Position numbers and translations under genes: made by a program. DNA of 21,600 nucleotides from Pelargonium nanum (taxonomy: Eukaryota > Streptophyta > Magnoliopsida > Geraniales > Geraniaceae): NCBI GenBank assembly GCA_036897485.1, contig JAYMTF010001736.1:1-21600 (forward strand), given 5' to 3'. The notes below the pieces were generated by a model. The model was not told the origin of the DNA, did no database searches, and saw only the letters and a program-made list of their open reading frames with translations. Below are positions 1 to 10,562 of this stretch, piece after piece (the first letter of the stretch is position 1; every line of letters starts with the position of its first letter).

Positions 1-91
1 AGCCCGTGCTTCATTTCTCAAGCTCCCACAAAACAGGCTCCTCATATTAATATATCCACCACTTGTAACCCTAATATTCAACTACACATTC

Positions 92-1701
92 ATGTCTCCG
101 GCAATGGCGGTTACCGGCGGCGACACCAAACCCGAGGACACCTTCGAGCTGCCGGAGAGCCACTACCATAAAGGAGTGAAACATCTCTTCGAAAACGGCA
201 TTTCAAGACTCCCCAACAAGTACATACTTCCGGTCACCGAGCGACCCAACCAAGACCCAAATGCGGAGGCTGTGGCTAAGGCCAAGGCCAAGGCCAATTT
301 CGTGCTGCCCATAATTGACTTCGCCGAAATGCAAGGTCCGAACCGTTGCAGCGTAATCAAGAAACTCGCTACAGCTTGCCAAGAACACGGCTTTTTTCAG
401 GTTGGTTTTCGTCTCATGTTCGAGTCTCGGTTGCTAAAAAAATGAAGTGGATTTTCGTGACATCATTTCTTCAACAACGTTGTCGGTTCAAAAATTGATG
501 TGTTTTTTTGTTAATGTTAATGTAGCTTGTGAATCATGGCATTGATTGTGAGGCTATAAACAACATGATCGACGTGAGCCGGAGATTTTTCGAGCTCCCG
601 TTTGAGGAGAGAGCTAAGTACATGTCGTCGGACATGTACTCGACGGTCCGGTATGGAACGAGCTTTAACCAGACCAAAGATAATGTGTTTTGCTGGAGAG
701 ACTTCTTGAAACTCATGTGCCATCCCATCTCCGATGTACTTCCTCACTGGCCTTCTTCTCCGGTGGACTTCAGGTACTTTATATTAGAAACTGACCTCAA
801 TATTTTTTATTTTTTATTTTATTTTTTTTACAAAATACGATTACAAAATCAAAATCTGGCCACATGGGTCTCTCTCAAACCAAGTGGGCAGTTATTTTTA
901 GGCTCAAAAGTTTTAAAAAGTAGTTTACTTTTGTTCGAGATTGTTATGTTATTTATGTTCTAATTGTTGGTCAAATTTTAGGAAATTGGCGGCTACCTAC
1001 GCAGAAGAAACCAAGAACTTGTTTCTGATGCTAATGGAAGCAATCTTGGAGTCCTTGGGAATTTTTGACGATGATGACAATAAGGATGGTGATCACGAAG
1101 ATTCGACACAGGCACGCGACGTTTTAAGTAAATTCGAAGACGGAAGCCAGTTAATGGTTGTGAATTGTTACCCGCCTTGTCCGGAACCCGACCTAACCCT
1201 AGGCATGCCTCCTCACTCCGATTACGGGTTCCTAACCCTAGTCCTCCAGGACGGAGTGGAGGGTCTCCAAATACAGCACAAGCAAAAATGGGTCACGGTC
1301 GAGCCTATTGCCAATAGTTTTGTAGTCAATGTCGGGGATCATCTCGAGGTAATTCACAATTCGAAGTCTCAATCATTGTATATGAATGTGGCAATCACGT
1401 GTAGTGAATTGTGTTTTGATATTTATACTAAAACGTTCTTGTTTATGATTGTCAGATATTTAGTAATGGAAGATACAAGAGCGTGTTGCATAGAGTTTTG
1501 GTGAATTCAGTTAAGAACCGCATTTCGGTGGCTTCATTGCACAGTCTTCCTTTCGATGCCCCGATCAAGCCGTGTCCGACACTGATAAATGAAGCGAATC
1601 CGAGGCGATACAAGGATACGGATTTTGCTACCTTTCTCAAGTACGCTTCATCTTGTGAATCCAAAAAGAAGAATTTCCTTGAGACCATAAAATTGACTTG
1701 A
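92..1701 (+). CDS. 2-oxoglutarate/Fe(II)-dependent dioxygenase, At2g36690 (GIM2)-like
   Basis: Predicted exons are 92-400, 526-773, 982-1348 and 1456-1701. They join in frame through GT-AG introns to give 389 aa, a normal length for plant DOXC dioxygenases. Residues about 70-185 form the DIOX_N-like region (LPIIDF, then GFFQ-LVNHG across the first intron). The double-stranded beta-helix follows, with YPPCPEP, the iron ligands H264 and D266 (HSDYGFL), the distal H320 (LHRV) and the 2-oxoglutarate-binding R330/S332 (RIS). All catalytic residues are present, so the gene looks functional. Such soluble cytosolic enzymes couple 2-oxoglutarate decarboxylation to substrate hydroxylation. The motifs RYGTSFNQ..DNVFCWRDFLK and [23 protein letters not shown] are what I recall for the Arabidopsis At2g36690/GIM2 group, tied to gibberellin/ABA control of germination; the substrate here cannot be read from sequence. 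An in-frame ATG at 104 has a better start context and could be used instead. An acidic run at residues 215-226 is unusual. Confidence 0.9.
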
Positions 1702-2454
1702 ATGGGAAAAGAAAAGGAATGTGGGATCCATGAATTTTTCTGTGTTGACTTTTTGTAGCTTCAATTAATTATAGCTATATGATTGGTTTGATTTTTTTTC
1801 CCCTCTCCCTAGAATCAATTGTAATAATCAAGTCCCCACCTACCACACCCACCCTGACAGGTAGATTTTAGGTTTTAGATGTGTGCTATATACTTACATA
1901 GTAAATTTATAATTATTGGTAAAGTAGAGCAAAATTGTAATTGTAATTTTGAAAATGTCATGTATAAACAATGAAAATTACACAATCCTAATTTTCTTTT
2001 CAGTTACTTGAAGTTCTTTTTGTTAGTTTTAGGTCTTATGATAGTAATTAGTGGATCACCTTTATGCTACCATGCTATGGAGGACAGCTATAATTTGTTG
2101 TTGCTTAGTTTAAGGATACTTTTGAATAAATGTCTATACTTCATTAGCTTCAAACCATTTTATTGAGTTGGAAAAGTGAGATAATCTTTGTAAGTTATAA
2201 AATAATATTATTAACAAGAAAATCGTGTGATAGAATGAGAGGCCACTTCAATTACATTAGAAAACACAAGTATTATTTCATATGTACCATTATGCTTTCA
2301 TATTTTTGTCAATTAATTTTTTTAAACACACACCAAATTAATTGCACCATAAATAATTATAGGAAAATACTAAACGTTCGATTACCAATTTTTAATTGAA
2401 ATTCTAAGAAAATATGAATATTGGGTATGTTAAAATTATAATTATTGCGTTCGT

Positions 2455-2510
2455 AAATTTGAGGAATTGAAATAACACATCTACCATATTATTTCAATTC
2501 CTTAAAATTT
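2455..2510. repeat. Inverted repeat, possible MITE core
   Basis: The arms 2455-2475 and 2489-2510 are near-perfect inverted complements (shared core AGGAATTGAAATAA and TTATTTCAATTCCT) around a 13-base loop. Flanking DNA also shows outward-facing short similar sequences (GCGTTCGTAAA near 2448 and, inverted, TATACGAACAC near 2565-2575). The whole of about 2448-2575 could therefore be a degenerate miniature inverted-repeat element. The hairpin is directly visible; the MITE reading is inference. Confidence 0.45.
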
Positions 2511-2581
2511 GAATTTATTTAACTCATGAGAGTTGTAATCATTTTAATTAAATTAAAAACTACATTATACGAACACTACCA

Positions 2582-2621
2582 AAATGATGTGATGATAAAT
2601 GTGTCAAATGTCACATCATTT
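2582..2621. repeat. Short perfect inverted repeat
   Basis: AAATGATGTGA at 2582-2592 is exactly complementary to TCACATCATTT at 2611-2621, with an 18-base loop. It lies right next to the inverted repeat at 2455-2510 and may be part of the same AT-rich repeat debris. There is no U-tract or gene end that would make it a terminator. Confidence 0.5.
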
Positions 2622-3410
2622 ATTTATCGATGAAAATATATACTCAAATTATAATATTTTAACTATTACACTAGTAGTCTTTCCGTGAACGTACATGCGA
2701 AGCGCCTTATTTATTAGTCTAATTGTACACTTAAGATTTTCTAAAACTAGTTAAGTCAATCTATTAATGTTAATAGCCTTTTTAGTTTATGTTCCATATA
2801 AAAAATTTAAATAACTCAATTTGTGAATATATTAAGTCTTACGCCGAACACAATACACGACTCCTCTCAATCATTTTCTTCGTATCAAACTAATCTTCTG
2901 ACGATATTTTCTTGTTCATACTCCCACTGGCTCCGAGACATGTCGCATAGCCCTATATTTCTTATGTTCCCTCGTTTGCTATCGAAAGAGTTGTCATATC
3001 CGCGAAAAGGACCTATAAAAAAAGAATAGATGCAAGGGAAAGATGAGAGAGACGTGAGGATCATGAACCATCACTTGTACATGCCTAAGCAAGATTCAAG
3101 TAATGGAGTGTTGAAAATAAACTTTACTAAAATAAAATTAGTCAACTATTTACAATCATTTCAGATGTAAAAAAATTCATTGTCGCAATCTTAACACAAC
3201 ACATTTACATAAAAAAAATAAAAGATGGTAACGAAATGTGAAAAACATGAGTCCTCGAAATGATTTCATAATATCAAAGATAAGGCTAAGCGGATATGGA
3301 TGATGAATCTGTAACCAAAAATGTATGGCCCAAAGAGCCTCCGGCTGCGAAATCGTGCGGATCTTGTTTGTGCGTACGTTTTGGGTACATAGTTTTATTA
3401 TTATTATTAT

Positions 3411-3463
3411 TATCAAAAATATAGTTGGACCCCATATCAAAAAAAAAAAATATAGTTGGACCC
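3411..3463. repeat. Two-copy short tandem duplication
   Basis: The unit TATCAAAAATATAGTTGGAC with CCC following occurs at about 3411-3434 and again at about 3435-3463. The second copy has an expanded A tract. This is a local tandem duplication, probably from slippage, just after the TTA microsatellite. Confidence 0.6.
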
Positions 3464-3526
3464 ATGATTTGGACACGTTGGAGGGCAAGTACTGAGGACC
3501 ACATTCGAACAAGTGAGTGGTCGTGA

Positions 3527-3568
3527 TTGACTGACTTGGTGGTCTGGTCAACGGCTTCACAGTTGACT
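3527..3568. promoter_or_regulatory. Cluster of W-box-like TTGAC motifs
   Basis: TTGACT occurs at 3527-3532 and 3563-3568, with an inverted TTGACC (GGTCAA) at 3546-3551: three WRKY-type cores in about 40 bases. It sits about 1.4 kb upstream of the LUT1 start, so any regulatory role is uncertain. Such 5-6-base motifs also arise by chance. Confidence 0.2.
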
Positions 3569-4721
3569 TGGTGCTGCCTATTTGTGACCAATTAATGATC
3601 ACCAAATTAATTAATAGAAAAAGGACTTGGACACTTTATATCCATCTACCCATATGCCTTGTCTTGATTTCTCGATTTCAACTTCAAACCAACAATTTGG
3701 AAGGTGGACTCATGCATGATGCATTAGATGCGGCAATTTTGCCAACGGGATCGTTTGAGTTTAGGGTTTTATGGCCACCGGACAAAATTTGAGTTTAGTT
3801 CAAGTGTTGGAATGGATCAGATTTCATTTTATAAGCATTAAATATTCAGATCTTATAAATTTACTCGAACCACAAAGATAATATCAAATTGAGTTAAGTA
3901 GTTAACACCGGATCAAAACTCAAGTATACGCGAATACGGATTCAATTAATATTCCTATGCATTGCCTAATAATTCGCACTCGTACCATGTCTCTTACACT
4001 TCAATTTTAATGCACAAAAACTACCCTATGAAGTTCATCTATACATGAAATCATGTATTTTCATAAAATATTGGATGTGTTATTCTGCGAGAGTTAAAAT
4101 TTGTAGCAATTGTGAAAATGTTTCCATCCATAGAAATGATTAATATATAAAAGACTCATCGCTAATAAGAAGTTTCAATAAAATTTTATAGTTAAATCAC
4201 GAGCTACATTAACTCACATAAAAAAACGCATACATGAGAGCTCACAAACCAAAATACTCACTTTATAAAATGACCACAATTCAGAACGAATAATTTATCA
4301 CAAGTAAAAAATGAAGATATTGACTATGTAAATTAAAGACGTACAAAATATACACGATATTATTTTGCATGAGATCAATCAAACACTTAAATATCTTGTA
4401 TGGTAAGTTCAATACGTCTCATTCAACTTATAATTTACTTAAACCTTTTGTTTCGATAATGCACTAAAACCACATACATAATTAATAATAATTGTCATAC
4501 CGTAATTCTGAAGCAACTCAAACTCGTAATGAAACGGTTCAAAGTGGATTTTAGTACTACAACGGTCCACACTACAACCCACTTGACTCGAAGAGTGTTG
4601 GTAATTTAGTCTAACTTTTATAACATTTCAAACTCAATAAAAACATTCGTTAATGGTCAGGTCACAAATCAAATTCAATCAAAGTAGAGGACCAAGTCTA
4701 AAAAACAAAATCTAGTTCAGT

Positions 4722-4842
4722 TGGGCCATAATCAAAGGACTAAAAATGGCTACTATAGATTTAAGAGTCCATTACTTGTTCCTTGAAATGTGTATTCAGA
4801 GCCCATAAATTTTTTCAAGCCTTACAACAGGCCCAATATAAA
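4722..4842 (+). promoter_or_regulatory. Probable LUT1 core promoter: site II elements and TATA box
   Basis: Three TGGGCY 'site II' elements lie close together: TGGGCC at 4722-4727, inverted TGGGCT (AGCCCA) at 4800-4805 and inverted TGGGCC (GGCCCA) at 4830-4835. A TATAAA box at 4837-4842 follows, about 160 bases before the LUT1 start codon, placing transcription start near 4865-4875 by the usual spacing. Site II elements are known TCP-factor targets in promoters of growth-linked and organelle-related genes. Motif positions are seen; function is inferred. Confidence 0.5.
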
Positions 4843-4917
4843 CACGACACCGTTTTGCCTCATCCTTGCGTCCTGAGAATCTCCGGTCTCGCGAGTCGCA
4901 AGAACACGACACTGAAA

Positions 4918-4959
4918 ATGTGCCACGACCACACAACAAAATCCATGTTCGAAGCTTGA
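4918..4959 (+). other. Predicted 13-codon upstream ORF in the LUT1 leader
   Basis: If transcription starts about 30 bases after the TATA box at 4837, the leader contains an ATG at 4918 that opens a 13-codon frame (MCHDHTTKSMFEA) ending at the TGA at 4957-4959. That is 41 bases before the main ATG. It is not in frame with LUT1 and could lower translation. Whether the leader reaches this far is inferred. Confidence 0.4.
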
Positions 4960-5000
4960 GCTTCACTGACTGAAAACCAGTCCACTGTGCTCCTTCAACA

Positions 5001-8000
5001 ATGCCTTGTGCACTCTCTCTCTCCTCCTCTTTCTCTCTTCTCAAACCCGCCACCGCCCTCCCACCCAAACGCCACTCTCCGGCCACCGTGAAATGCTCCT
5101 TAGACAACAAAAACTCCAAACCCCCACCGCCTCCTCCTCCTCCGGCGGCGACTGCTAAGCCAAACTCGTGGGTGAGCCCGGACTGGCTCACTTCCCTGAC
5201 TCGGTCCCTCACTGCCGGCAACGACGATTCCGGAATTCCCGTCGCCAGCGCCAAGCTCGACGACGTCTCCGATCTCCTCGGCGGAGCTCTCTTCCTTCCG
5301 CTTTTCAAATGGATGAACCTGTACGGACCGATTTACCGTCTCGCCGCCGGGCCGAGAAATTTCGTGGTGGTCAGCGACCCTGCGATCGCCAAACACGTGC
5401 TTCGGAATTACGGCAAGTACGCTAAGGGTCTCGTTGCTGAGGTCTCCGAGTTCCTGTTTGGCTCTGGTTTCGCCATCGCCGAAGGACCTCTTTGGACGGT
5501 ACTGATTTGAGTTCATTAGTTTTAGCTTGTTGATCAATGTTCCTAATTGAATTTTGAACAATTTAGTAATGTATCATAGCATGTGATGTGAGAATATATA
5601 TTTGTTTAAGAATTTTGAAAATTGAGTGATGAATGTGGTTCTATGATAGGCGAGGCGAAGAGCTGTGGTTCCATCACTTCACAAGAAATACTTGTCGGTG
5701 ATGGTTGATAGGGTGTTTTGCGAATGTGCCGAGAGATTGGTGGATAAGCTTAAACCATATGCACTAGATGGCACCCCTGTAAACATGGAACAAAAGTTTT
5801 CGCAATTAACTCTTGATGTTATTGGATTGTCCGTGTTCAACTACAATTTTGATTCTCTTACCACCGATAGCCCCGTCATCGATGCAGTTTATACTGCGTT
5901 GAAAGAGGCTGAGGCTCGTTCCACTGATCTTTTACCGTATTGGAAGGCAAGTTGTGCATTGTTTGTTTGTTGGTGTTGATGTTCCTTATTTGATCTTTCT
6001 ATTGTTAGTGTAGATTGAAGCTTTGTGTAAGATTATACCTAGACAAATAAAAGCTGAGAAGGCAGTCACGGTGATTAGGGAAAATGTTGAAGAACTAATT
6101 GAGAAGTGCAAGCAAATTGTGGAAGCCGAGGGCGAAAGAATTGAAGACGAGGAATATGTAAATGATGCTGATCCAAGTATCCTTCGCTTTTTGCTTGCTA
6201 GCAGAGAAGAGGTTTGTTAGTGCTTGTTCATTCTATAATATGCTTTGCTTATAGTTCAATATTCACAATGAATATTTGAGGAAGCGGTTAAAATGAATAG
6301 AATTGAACATTAATTGCTGTGGTTCTTGTGAAACTTGTAGGTTAGCTTCAAGGCATTCCCAAAATACTAGAATTACTGTATATTTCTTTTTTTTCCATCC
6401 TAGTTTTAAACACATGGCTTCATGACCTTCAGGTTACAAGCACACAGTTACGAGATGACCTTTTGTCAATGTTAGTCGCTGGTCATGAGACAACTGGTTC
6501 GGTGCTGACTTGGACATTATATCTTCTAAGTAAGGTACCCTTACTATCTGCATGCATCTCAATATTTGCCCTGTGATTTGGTTCTAATAATGCCATTTTC
6601 ATAAAACAAAAATTGGCTCATCGATCAGGCATGTCAAGTTGCTATATAATATTCCCAGTACTGAATTCTGCATATGAAGATAGATGAAGAACCCTACGAT
6701 GACTGTGAATTGGTTTAACTTTAATGTCACCACTTAATTTTATAATGCATTGATGATTGGAGCCGAGAGATTTGCTACTCGTGCTACTTTAACTATACTG
6801 TGAAGCACTCTTCATTTCTTGGTTCCAATATACGATGGATAGTCAAATGATTTAGCGCAGCTATGAATAAATTTGATATGAGTTTACACTAGTGACAATC
6901 TTTTACGTACTAATCACTTTAGCACTTTTTCTTGCTACAACCATTTTCATGTAATAAATGGAGTTCATTTCCTTATGAATTCTCTCATACGTACGTTGTT
7001 AATTGCCTAGTGTTTCTTGGTGTCTAATGTCATCTGATTGCTTGTGCTCTATAACTATACAATGAGAGGATATGCCATGGATTCTTTTTTTGTTGTTGTT
7101 GTTCTTTTGGGAGAGTGACCGATGCTGACAAATATTAAGTTAATTTCCTTTGTTAGAAATTATGCTATTCCTCATTGCAAGTGGTACTATAGTATAGTTT
7201 CTATTATTGCATGTGCTTGTTCCACTACTAGCCAACCAAATGATCCTTGTTTTTTTTTTGAGATGTCGATTTAATTAATAGGATTTTTCCCAATATCCTA
7301 ATCCTAGTGAGTTGATCATCTTGGTAGTAGCAGAATGGTTATATCAGTTATGAAGAAGGTCTAGTTTTTGCTGTTTGCTACAAAGATAGACACCAAATGC
7401 AAAAAAAAAAAAAAAAAAAACTGGCCTTCTAAATTGACATTCTTGATTTGAATAACTCCATGAGTACTAGATCTAGCTTAAGTTTGATTTCAAGCTCCAA
7501 TAGTAATATATTCGTTACAAATTACAATCCGAAAATGTGACAACAAAGAACTCTAGAGGTTGCAGTCGCATGCAGATTTTGACGTTTGGCAAGGATATGA
7601 TCCTTTTTTGTTTGTGCCAGTACCAGCAAAGCTGAACTGTTTTCTATTCTTAATTTTATGAAGGATAGTGGAAGTATTTTACTAAATATTGAAAGATAAG
7701 ATCAAGTAGGGTCAGAAACCAACATGAATATTTAGTACCTGCCTCTGCCTAAGGTTAATTAATAAAAAAATATAAATGTAACTGTTTTACTCTTTTATAA
7801 TGATGCCATTGCCAGCAAGGTTTATTTCGTTTGAGGTGATTATGTAGTTGTGTTAGAGATTTCTTATATAAAAAACATTCCAAGAGGCATAGTCTCTAAA
7901 ATATCAGCATTTTGAGTGACATGTATATTTAAATTTTGGGGTTAATTTCTAAATCTATGATCCCTTGGAAAAAATTATATGCAATAAATGATTTCTGAAT

Positions 8001-10036
8001 TATAGGCATAGTCTGCTTACAACCTGCTCACACTTACATTCAAATGAAGTTGAAACAATTTAATCTGGTTAAGCTGCTTGTCAAAATTGTTAACAGCAAC
8101 TTAGTTCAAATGAGTCAATGGTTCAATTCAGTCACAGCGTGCCACCAGCGTCATAGCTTGGTATCAATTTTTGGGTTCAAATTATCCAAATCCATTAGGC
8201 TTTTTGGATCCTTGGCCAACTGGTTCTGGTGGCCAGGTCGGGCATTGGATCCTAATTGTAGTGTTGGCTCAAGATTAAAACACCATGAATTTGTTTCTGC
8301 TTGACATCTGCTAAGAGTTTAATTTACGTTTGCTTAGAGTTTAGGACATTATAATTTGGCAATCAGATGTATCACAGGGAGATCATTACCTCGTTATGTA
8401 TAGATCATAGGACAAGATGTGAAAGGCTGTGATAAAGTGACTATTCATCCAGTGATTCGATGACCATATTTATTTTCAGTTCTTAACCTGAGTTGCAAGT
8501 TGACAATAATGTAGCTTCTTTTAAGTACGGAATTTGGTGGAAATCATTAATGTTACTGAAACTGATGGTGCAGAATTCTTCCTCATTGTTGAAAGCTCAA
8601 GATGAAGTTGATAGAGTTTTAAAGGGAAGGCGCCCTTCCTACGACGATATCAAGGATCTGAAGTACGTGACTCGTTGCATAAATGAGTCGATGCGTCTTT
8701 ACCCTCACCCTCCTGTAGGTTGCTTTCCTCCATCCTTTTGCTAACTGAACTGAAAATTATAACGAAGAGTTATATTAAAGAGAAAAAACCATTGTACCGC
8801 ATTTCTTTATTTGTTGCTCTTATATTGTTTCAATATTGATATATTAGGTCTTGATTAGAAGGGCTCAAGTTCCTGATGTGCTTCCTGGAAATTACAAAGT
8901 CAATGCTGGTCAAGATATAATGATTTCAGTTTACAATATCCATCACTCTTCCCAGGTAATGCTCATCAAATCTAATTTAGTTGTTCTCCTTTTCCTTTTT
9001 CTGTTCCAATGGCTACCAAGAATGTGCTTGTTATGCAATGCTTCATTTTTCTTGTGTGTTTGGTAGGTTTGGGAGCGAGCAGATGAGTTTGTTCCAGAAC
9101 GATTTGACATGGAAGGCCCATTGCCTAATGAGACAAATACAGATTTTAGGTACTTTGTTCTTCCATATTCTATAGTCTGAATTTGGGATTTGAACTCTTA
9201 TTTGGACTAAAATGCCAAAATTTTCAATTATATTCTTAATGTCCCCTTGAGAACATGCTGGAAGTTACATCTGGTTAAAATTTGAACCACAGGTTCATTC
9301 CATTCAGTGGAGGACCCCGGAAGTGCGTTGGCGATCAGTTTGCTATGCTGGAAGCCATTGTTTCTCTCGTAATCTTTCTACAACATTTGAACTTTGATCT
9401 AGTTCCCGATCAGAAGATTAACATGACTACAGGAGCGACAATACACACAACAAACGTAATATTTTCTAGATTATTTTGCGCTTTGTCTATCTAATGAGTC
9501 AATGCATGCACTAGTTTTCATGCTTAGGCTTCCAAAATTTGAATCACAAGTTTAGACTTGAGAGCCCGGTAGTCTTACAGAAATAAGTAAAGAAACAAAT
9601 ACTCACTATGTCTTTAAATAGGTGTCATGTTTCTCTTGCATTTTTGTCTCAATTCAAGTGTCCTCTTTACTGGGTCGTTAGTTTAGCATGATATATCAAT
9701 AGTATCTCTGAAGTTTGTTACAACACTTTTTCATGTGTATGTTAGAGTAAACGTACAACACTAACTAAGTTTTCCTGAACTTTTCTCAATTTTTAGACAA
9801 ATACACTTATTTTGAGATAGAGAGAGTAATAGAAAATATTATAAGGATTTGCTGCTTATGACACACATGATGTTATGGTTTCGTCTTGGATTCTGCTTCA
9901 TAACACTTGGATATCTATGGTAGCTTGAAAACATGATGCACCTAATTTGCTGATTTTGCAGGGCTTGTACATGAAGTTGAGTGAAAGACAAACACAAAAT
10001 CTGAGTCAGTTCAAGGTCACTGTTCCAGTCATGTGA
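5001..10036 (+). CDS. LUT1: Carotene epsilon-monooxygenase, cytochrome P450 CYP97C1 (LUT1)
   Basis: Predicted exons are 5001-5498, 5650-5946, 6014-6211, 6433-6534, 8574-8714, 8848-8955, 9067-9149, 9293-9455 and 9962-10036. They join in frame to 554 aa, slightly longer than the roughly 540-aa Arabidopsis protein. The Ser/Pro-rich N-terminus (about residues 1-55, with eight prolines at 41-48) fits a chloroplast transit peptide. P450 signatures are complete: I-helix AGHETT 347-352, K-helix E403-x-x-R406 (ESMR), PERF 458-461, and haem loop FSGGPRKC with thiolate C487. Diagnostic LUT1 blocks include [38 protein letters not shown] and [15 protein letters not shown]. The enzyme hydroxylates the epsilon ring of alpha-carotene/zeinoxanthin in plastids, giving lutein. 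The start ATG has a good context (AACAATGCC) and begins the transit peptide. Oddities are a GC-AG second intron, a 2039-base fourth intron, and a C-terminal tail about a dozen residues longer than I recall for Arabidopsis. Confidence 0.96.
5947..6013 (+). other. LUT1 intron 2, non-canonical GC-AG
   Basis: The exon end YWK is followed by AAG|GCAAGT, and the next exon resumes at TAG|ATTGAAGCT to give YWK-IEALCKI, as the family requires. The nearest GT (5951) would shift the frame and create a stop soon after joining. A GC donor with otherwise strong consensus is therefore the best reading. At 67 bases the intron is near the short end for plants. Confidence 0.85.
6535..8573 (+). other. LUT1 intron 4, 2.0-kb intron
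   Basis: A GT-AG intron (AAG|GTACCC to CAG|AATTCT) separates LLSK from NSSSLLKAQ. It holds a 20-base A run at 7401-7420 and T-rich tracts. A stretch at about 8100-8290 is less AT-rich than its surroundings and has an 86-codon open frame; I recognise no protein in it. No splice-compatible cryptic exon or identifiable transposon was found, although the length suggests old insertions. Confidence 0.7.
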
Positions 10037-10562
10037 TTTGTTCCTTCTCATGTCTCATACCCTATTTTGTCTGAGAATAGTTGTACATGAAATGTTCATT
10101 TATTACAGTTAAGGTTATTATTCTTTTCATGTGATTTTATCAGTGTAAAAGAAATTTGTCTACTCTGTAAAAGAAATTTGTTTTTGAATTAACTTGAGTT
10201 ACAAGTTAATTTTGCATTTAGATATTTAAATGCCAGAATGACCTTATAACCACCACTTATGTACAAATCCACATCGCTTAGAAGATAGCTTCTTGTTCAC
10301 TTGAGCCTGTTGTTCAAAGAACCTTGTCAACAAATTGATGTTTTAAGTAGTTGAGCTCTTTGTATTCAAACTTGGCACTGTCTTATAAGCTTTTCATAAT
10401 CTCATTTTTGTGTGTGATGGATAATTATGGAGAATTGTTACTCAACATTGCCAATGGGAGGGAAGATGATAGCCTTTTTTCGGTACTTTTATAAAAAACT
10501 TGCAAAATGGAAGAATTCAGCCAGCTCGGTTTCTTCGCGGGCTTCCCTCATTTCAGGGCTAT
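10037..10562. other. LUT1 3' UTR and flanking DNA
   Basis: AT-rich sequence with no gene seen. TGTAAAAGAAATTTGT is exactly repeated at 10144-10159 and 10166-10181, and a small palindrome (TTAACTT / AAGTTAA) lies near 10190. No clear AATAAA polyadenylation signal follows the stop; plant signals are degenerate, so the transcript end cannot be placed. Confidence 0.5.

Larger units (their letters stand above)
1702..4721. other. AT-rich intergenic region between the dioxygenase and LUT1
   Basis: This 3-kb stretch begins with the probable 3' UTR of the dioxygenase. I see no convincing gene: the open frames are short, AT-rich, lack recognisable motifs and have no plausible splice partners. It holds the small inverted repeats and tandem duplication listed separately, a TTA microsatellite at about 3395-3412 and a W-box-like cluster near 3527-3568. 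A more GC-balanced patch at about 3337-3390 may be an old repeat fragment, but I cannot name it. Confidence 0.6.

Noticed and set aside
3177..3605. Minus-strand open frames of 142 and 101 codons
   Set aside because: Low-complexity translation of TTA/A-rich DNA, without homology I can recognise.
4796..5561. Long minus-strand open frames (170 and 153 codons) opposite LUT1 exon 1
   Set aside because: They are antisense shadows of the GC-rich first exon and promoter, with no domain or splice partners.
8155..8192. tRNA/SINE-like A and B boxes (TAGCTTGGTATC and GGGTTCAAATTA)
   Set aside because: The spacing of about 10 bases is too short for Pol III boxes, and there is no tRNA fold or tail.
8044..8304. 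86-codon open frame in LUT1 intron 4
   Set aside because: No recognisable domain; including it would break the conserved [11 protein letters not shown] junction. It is more likely a repeat remnant.
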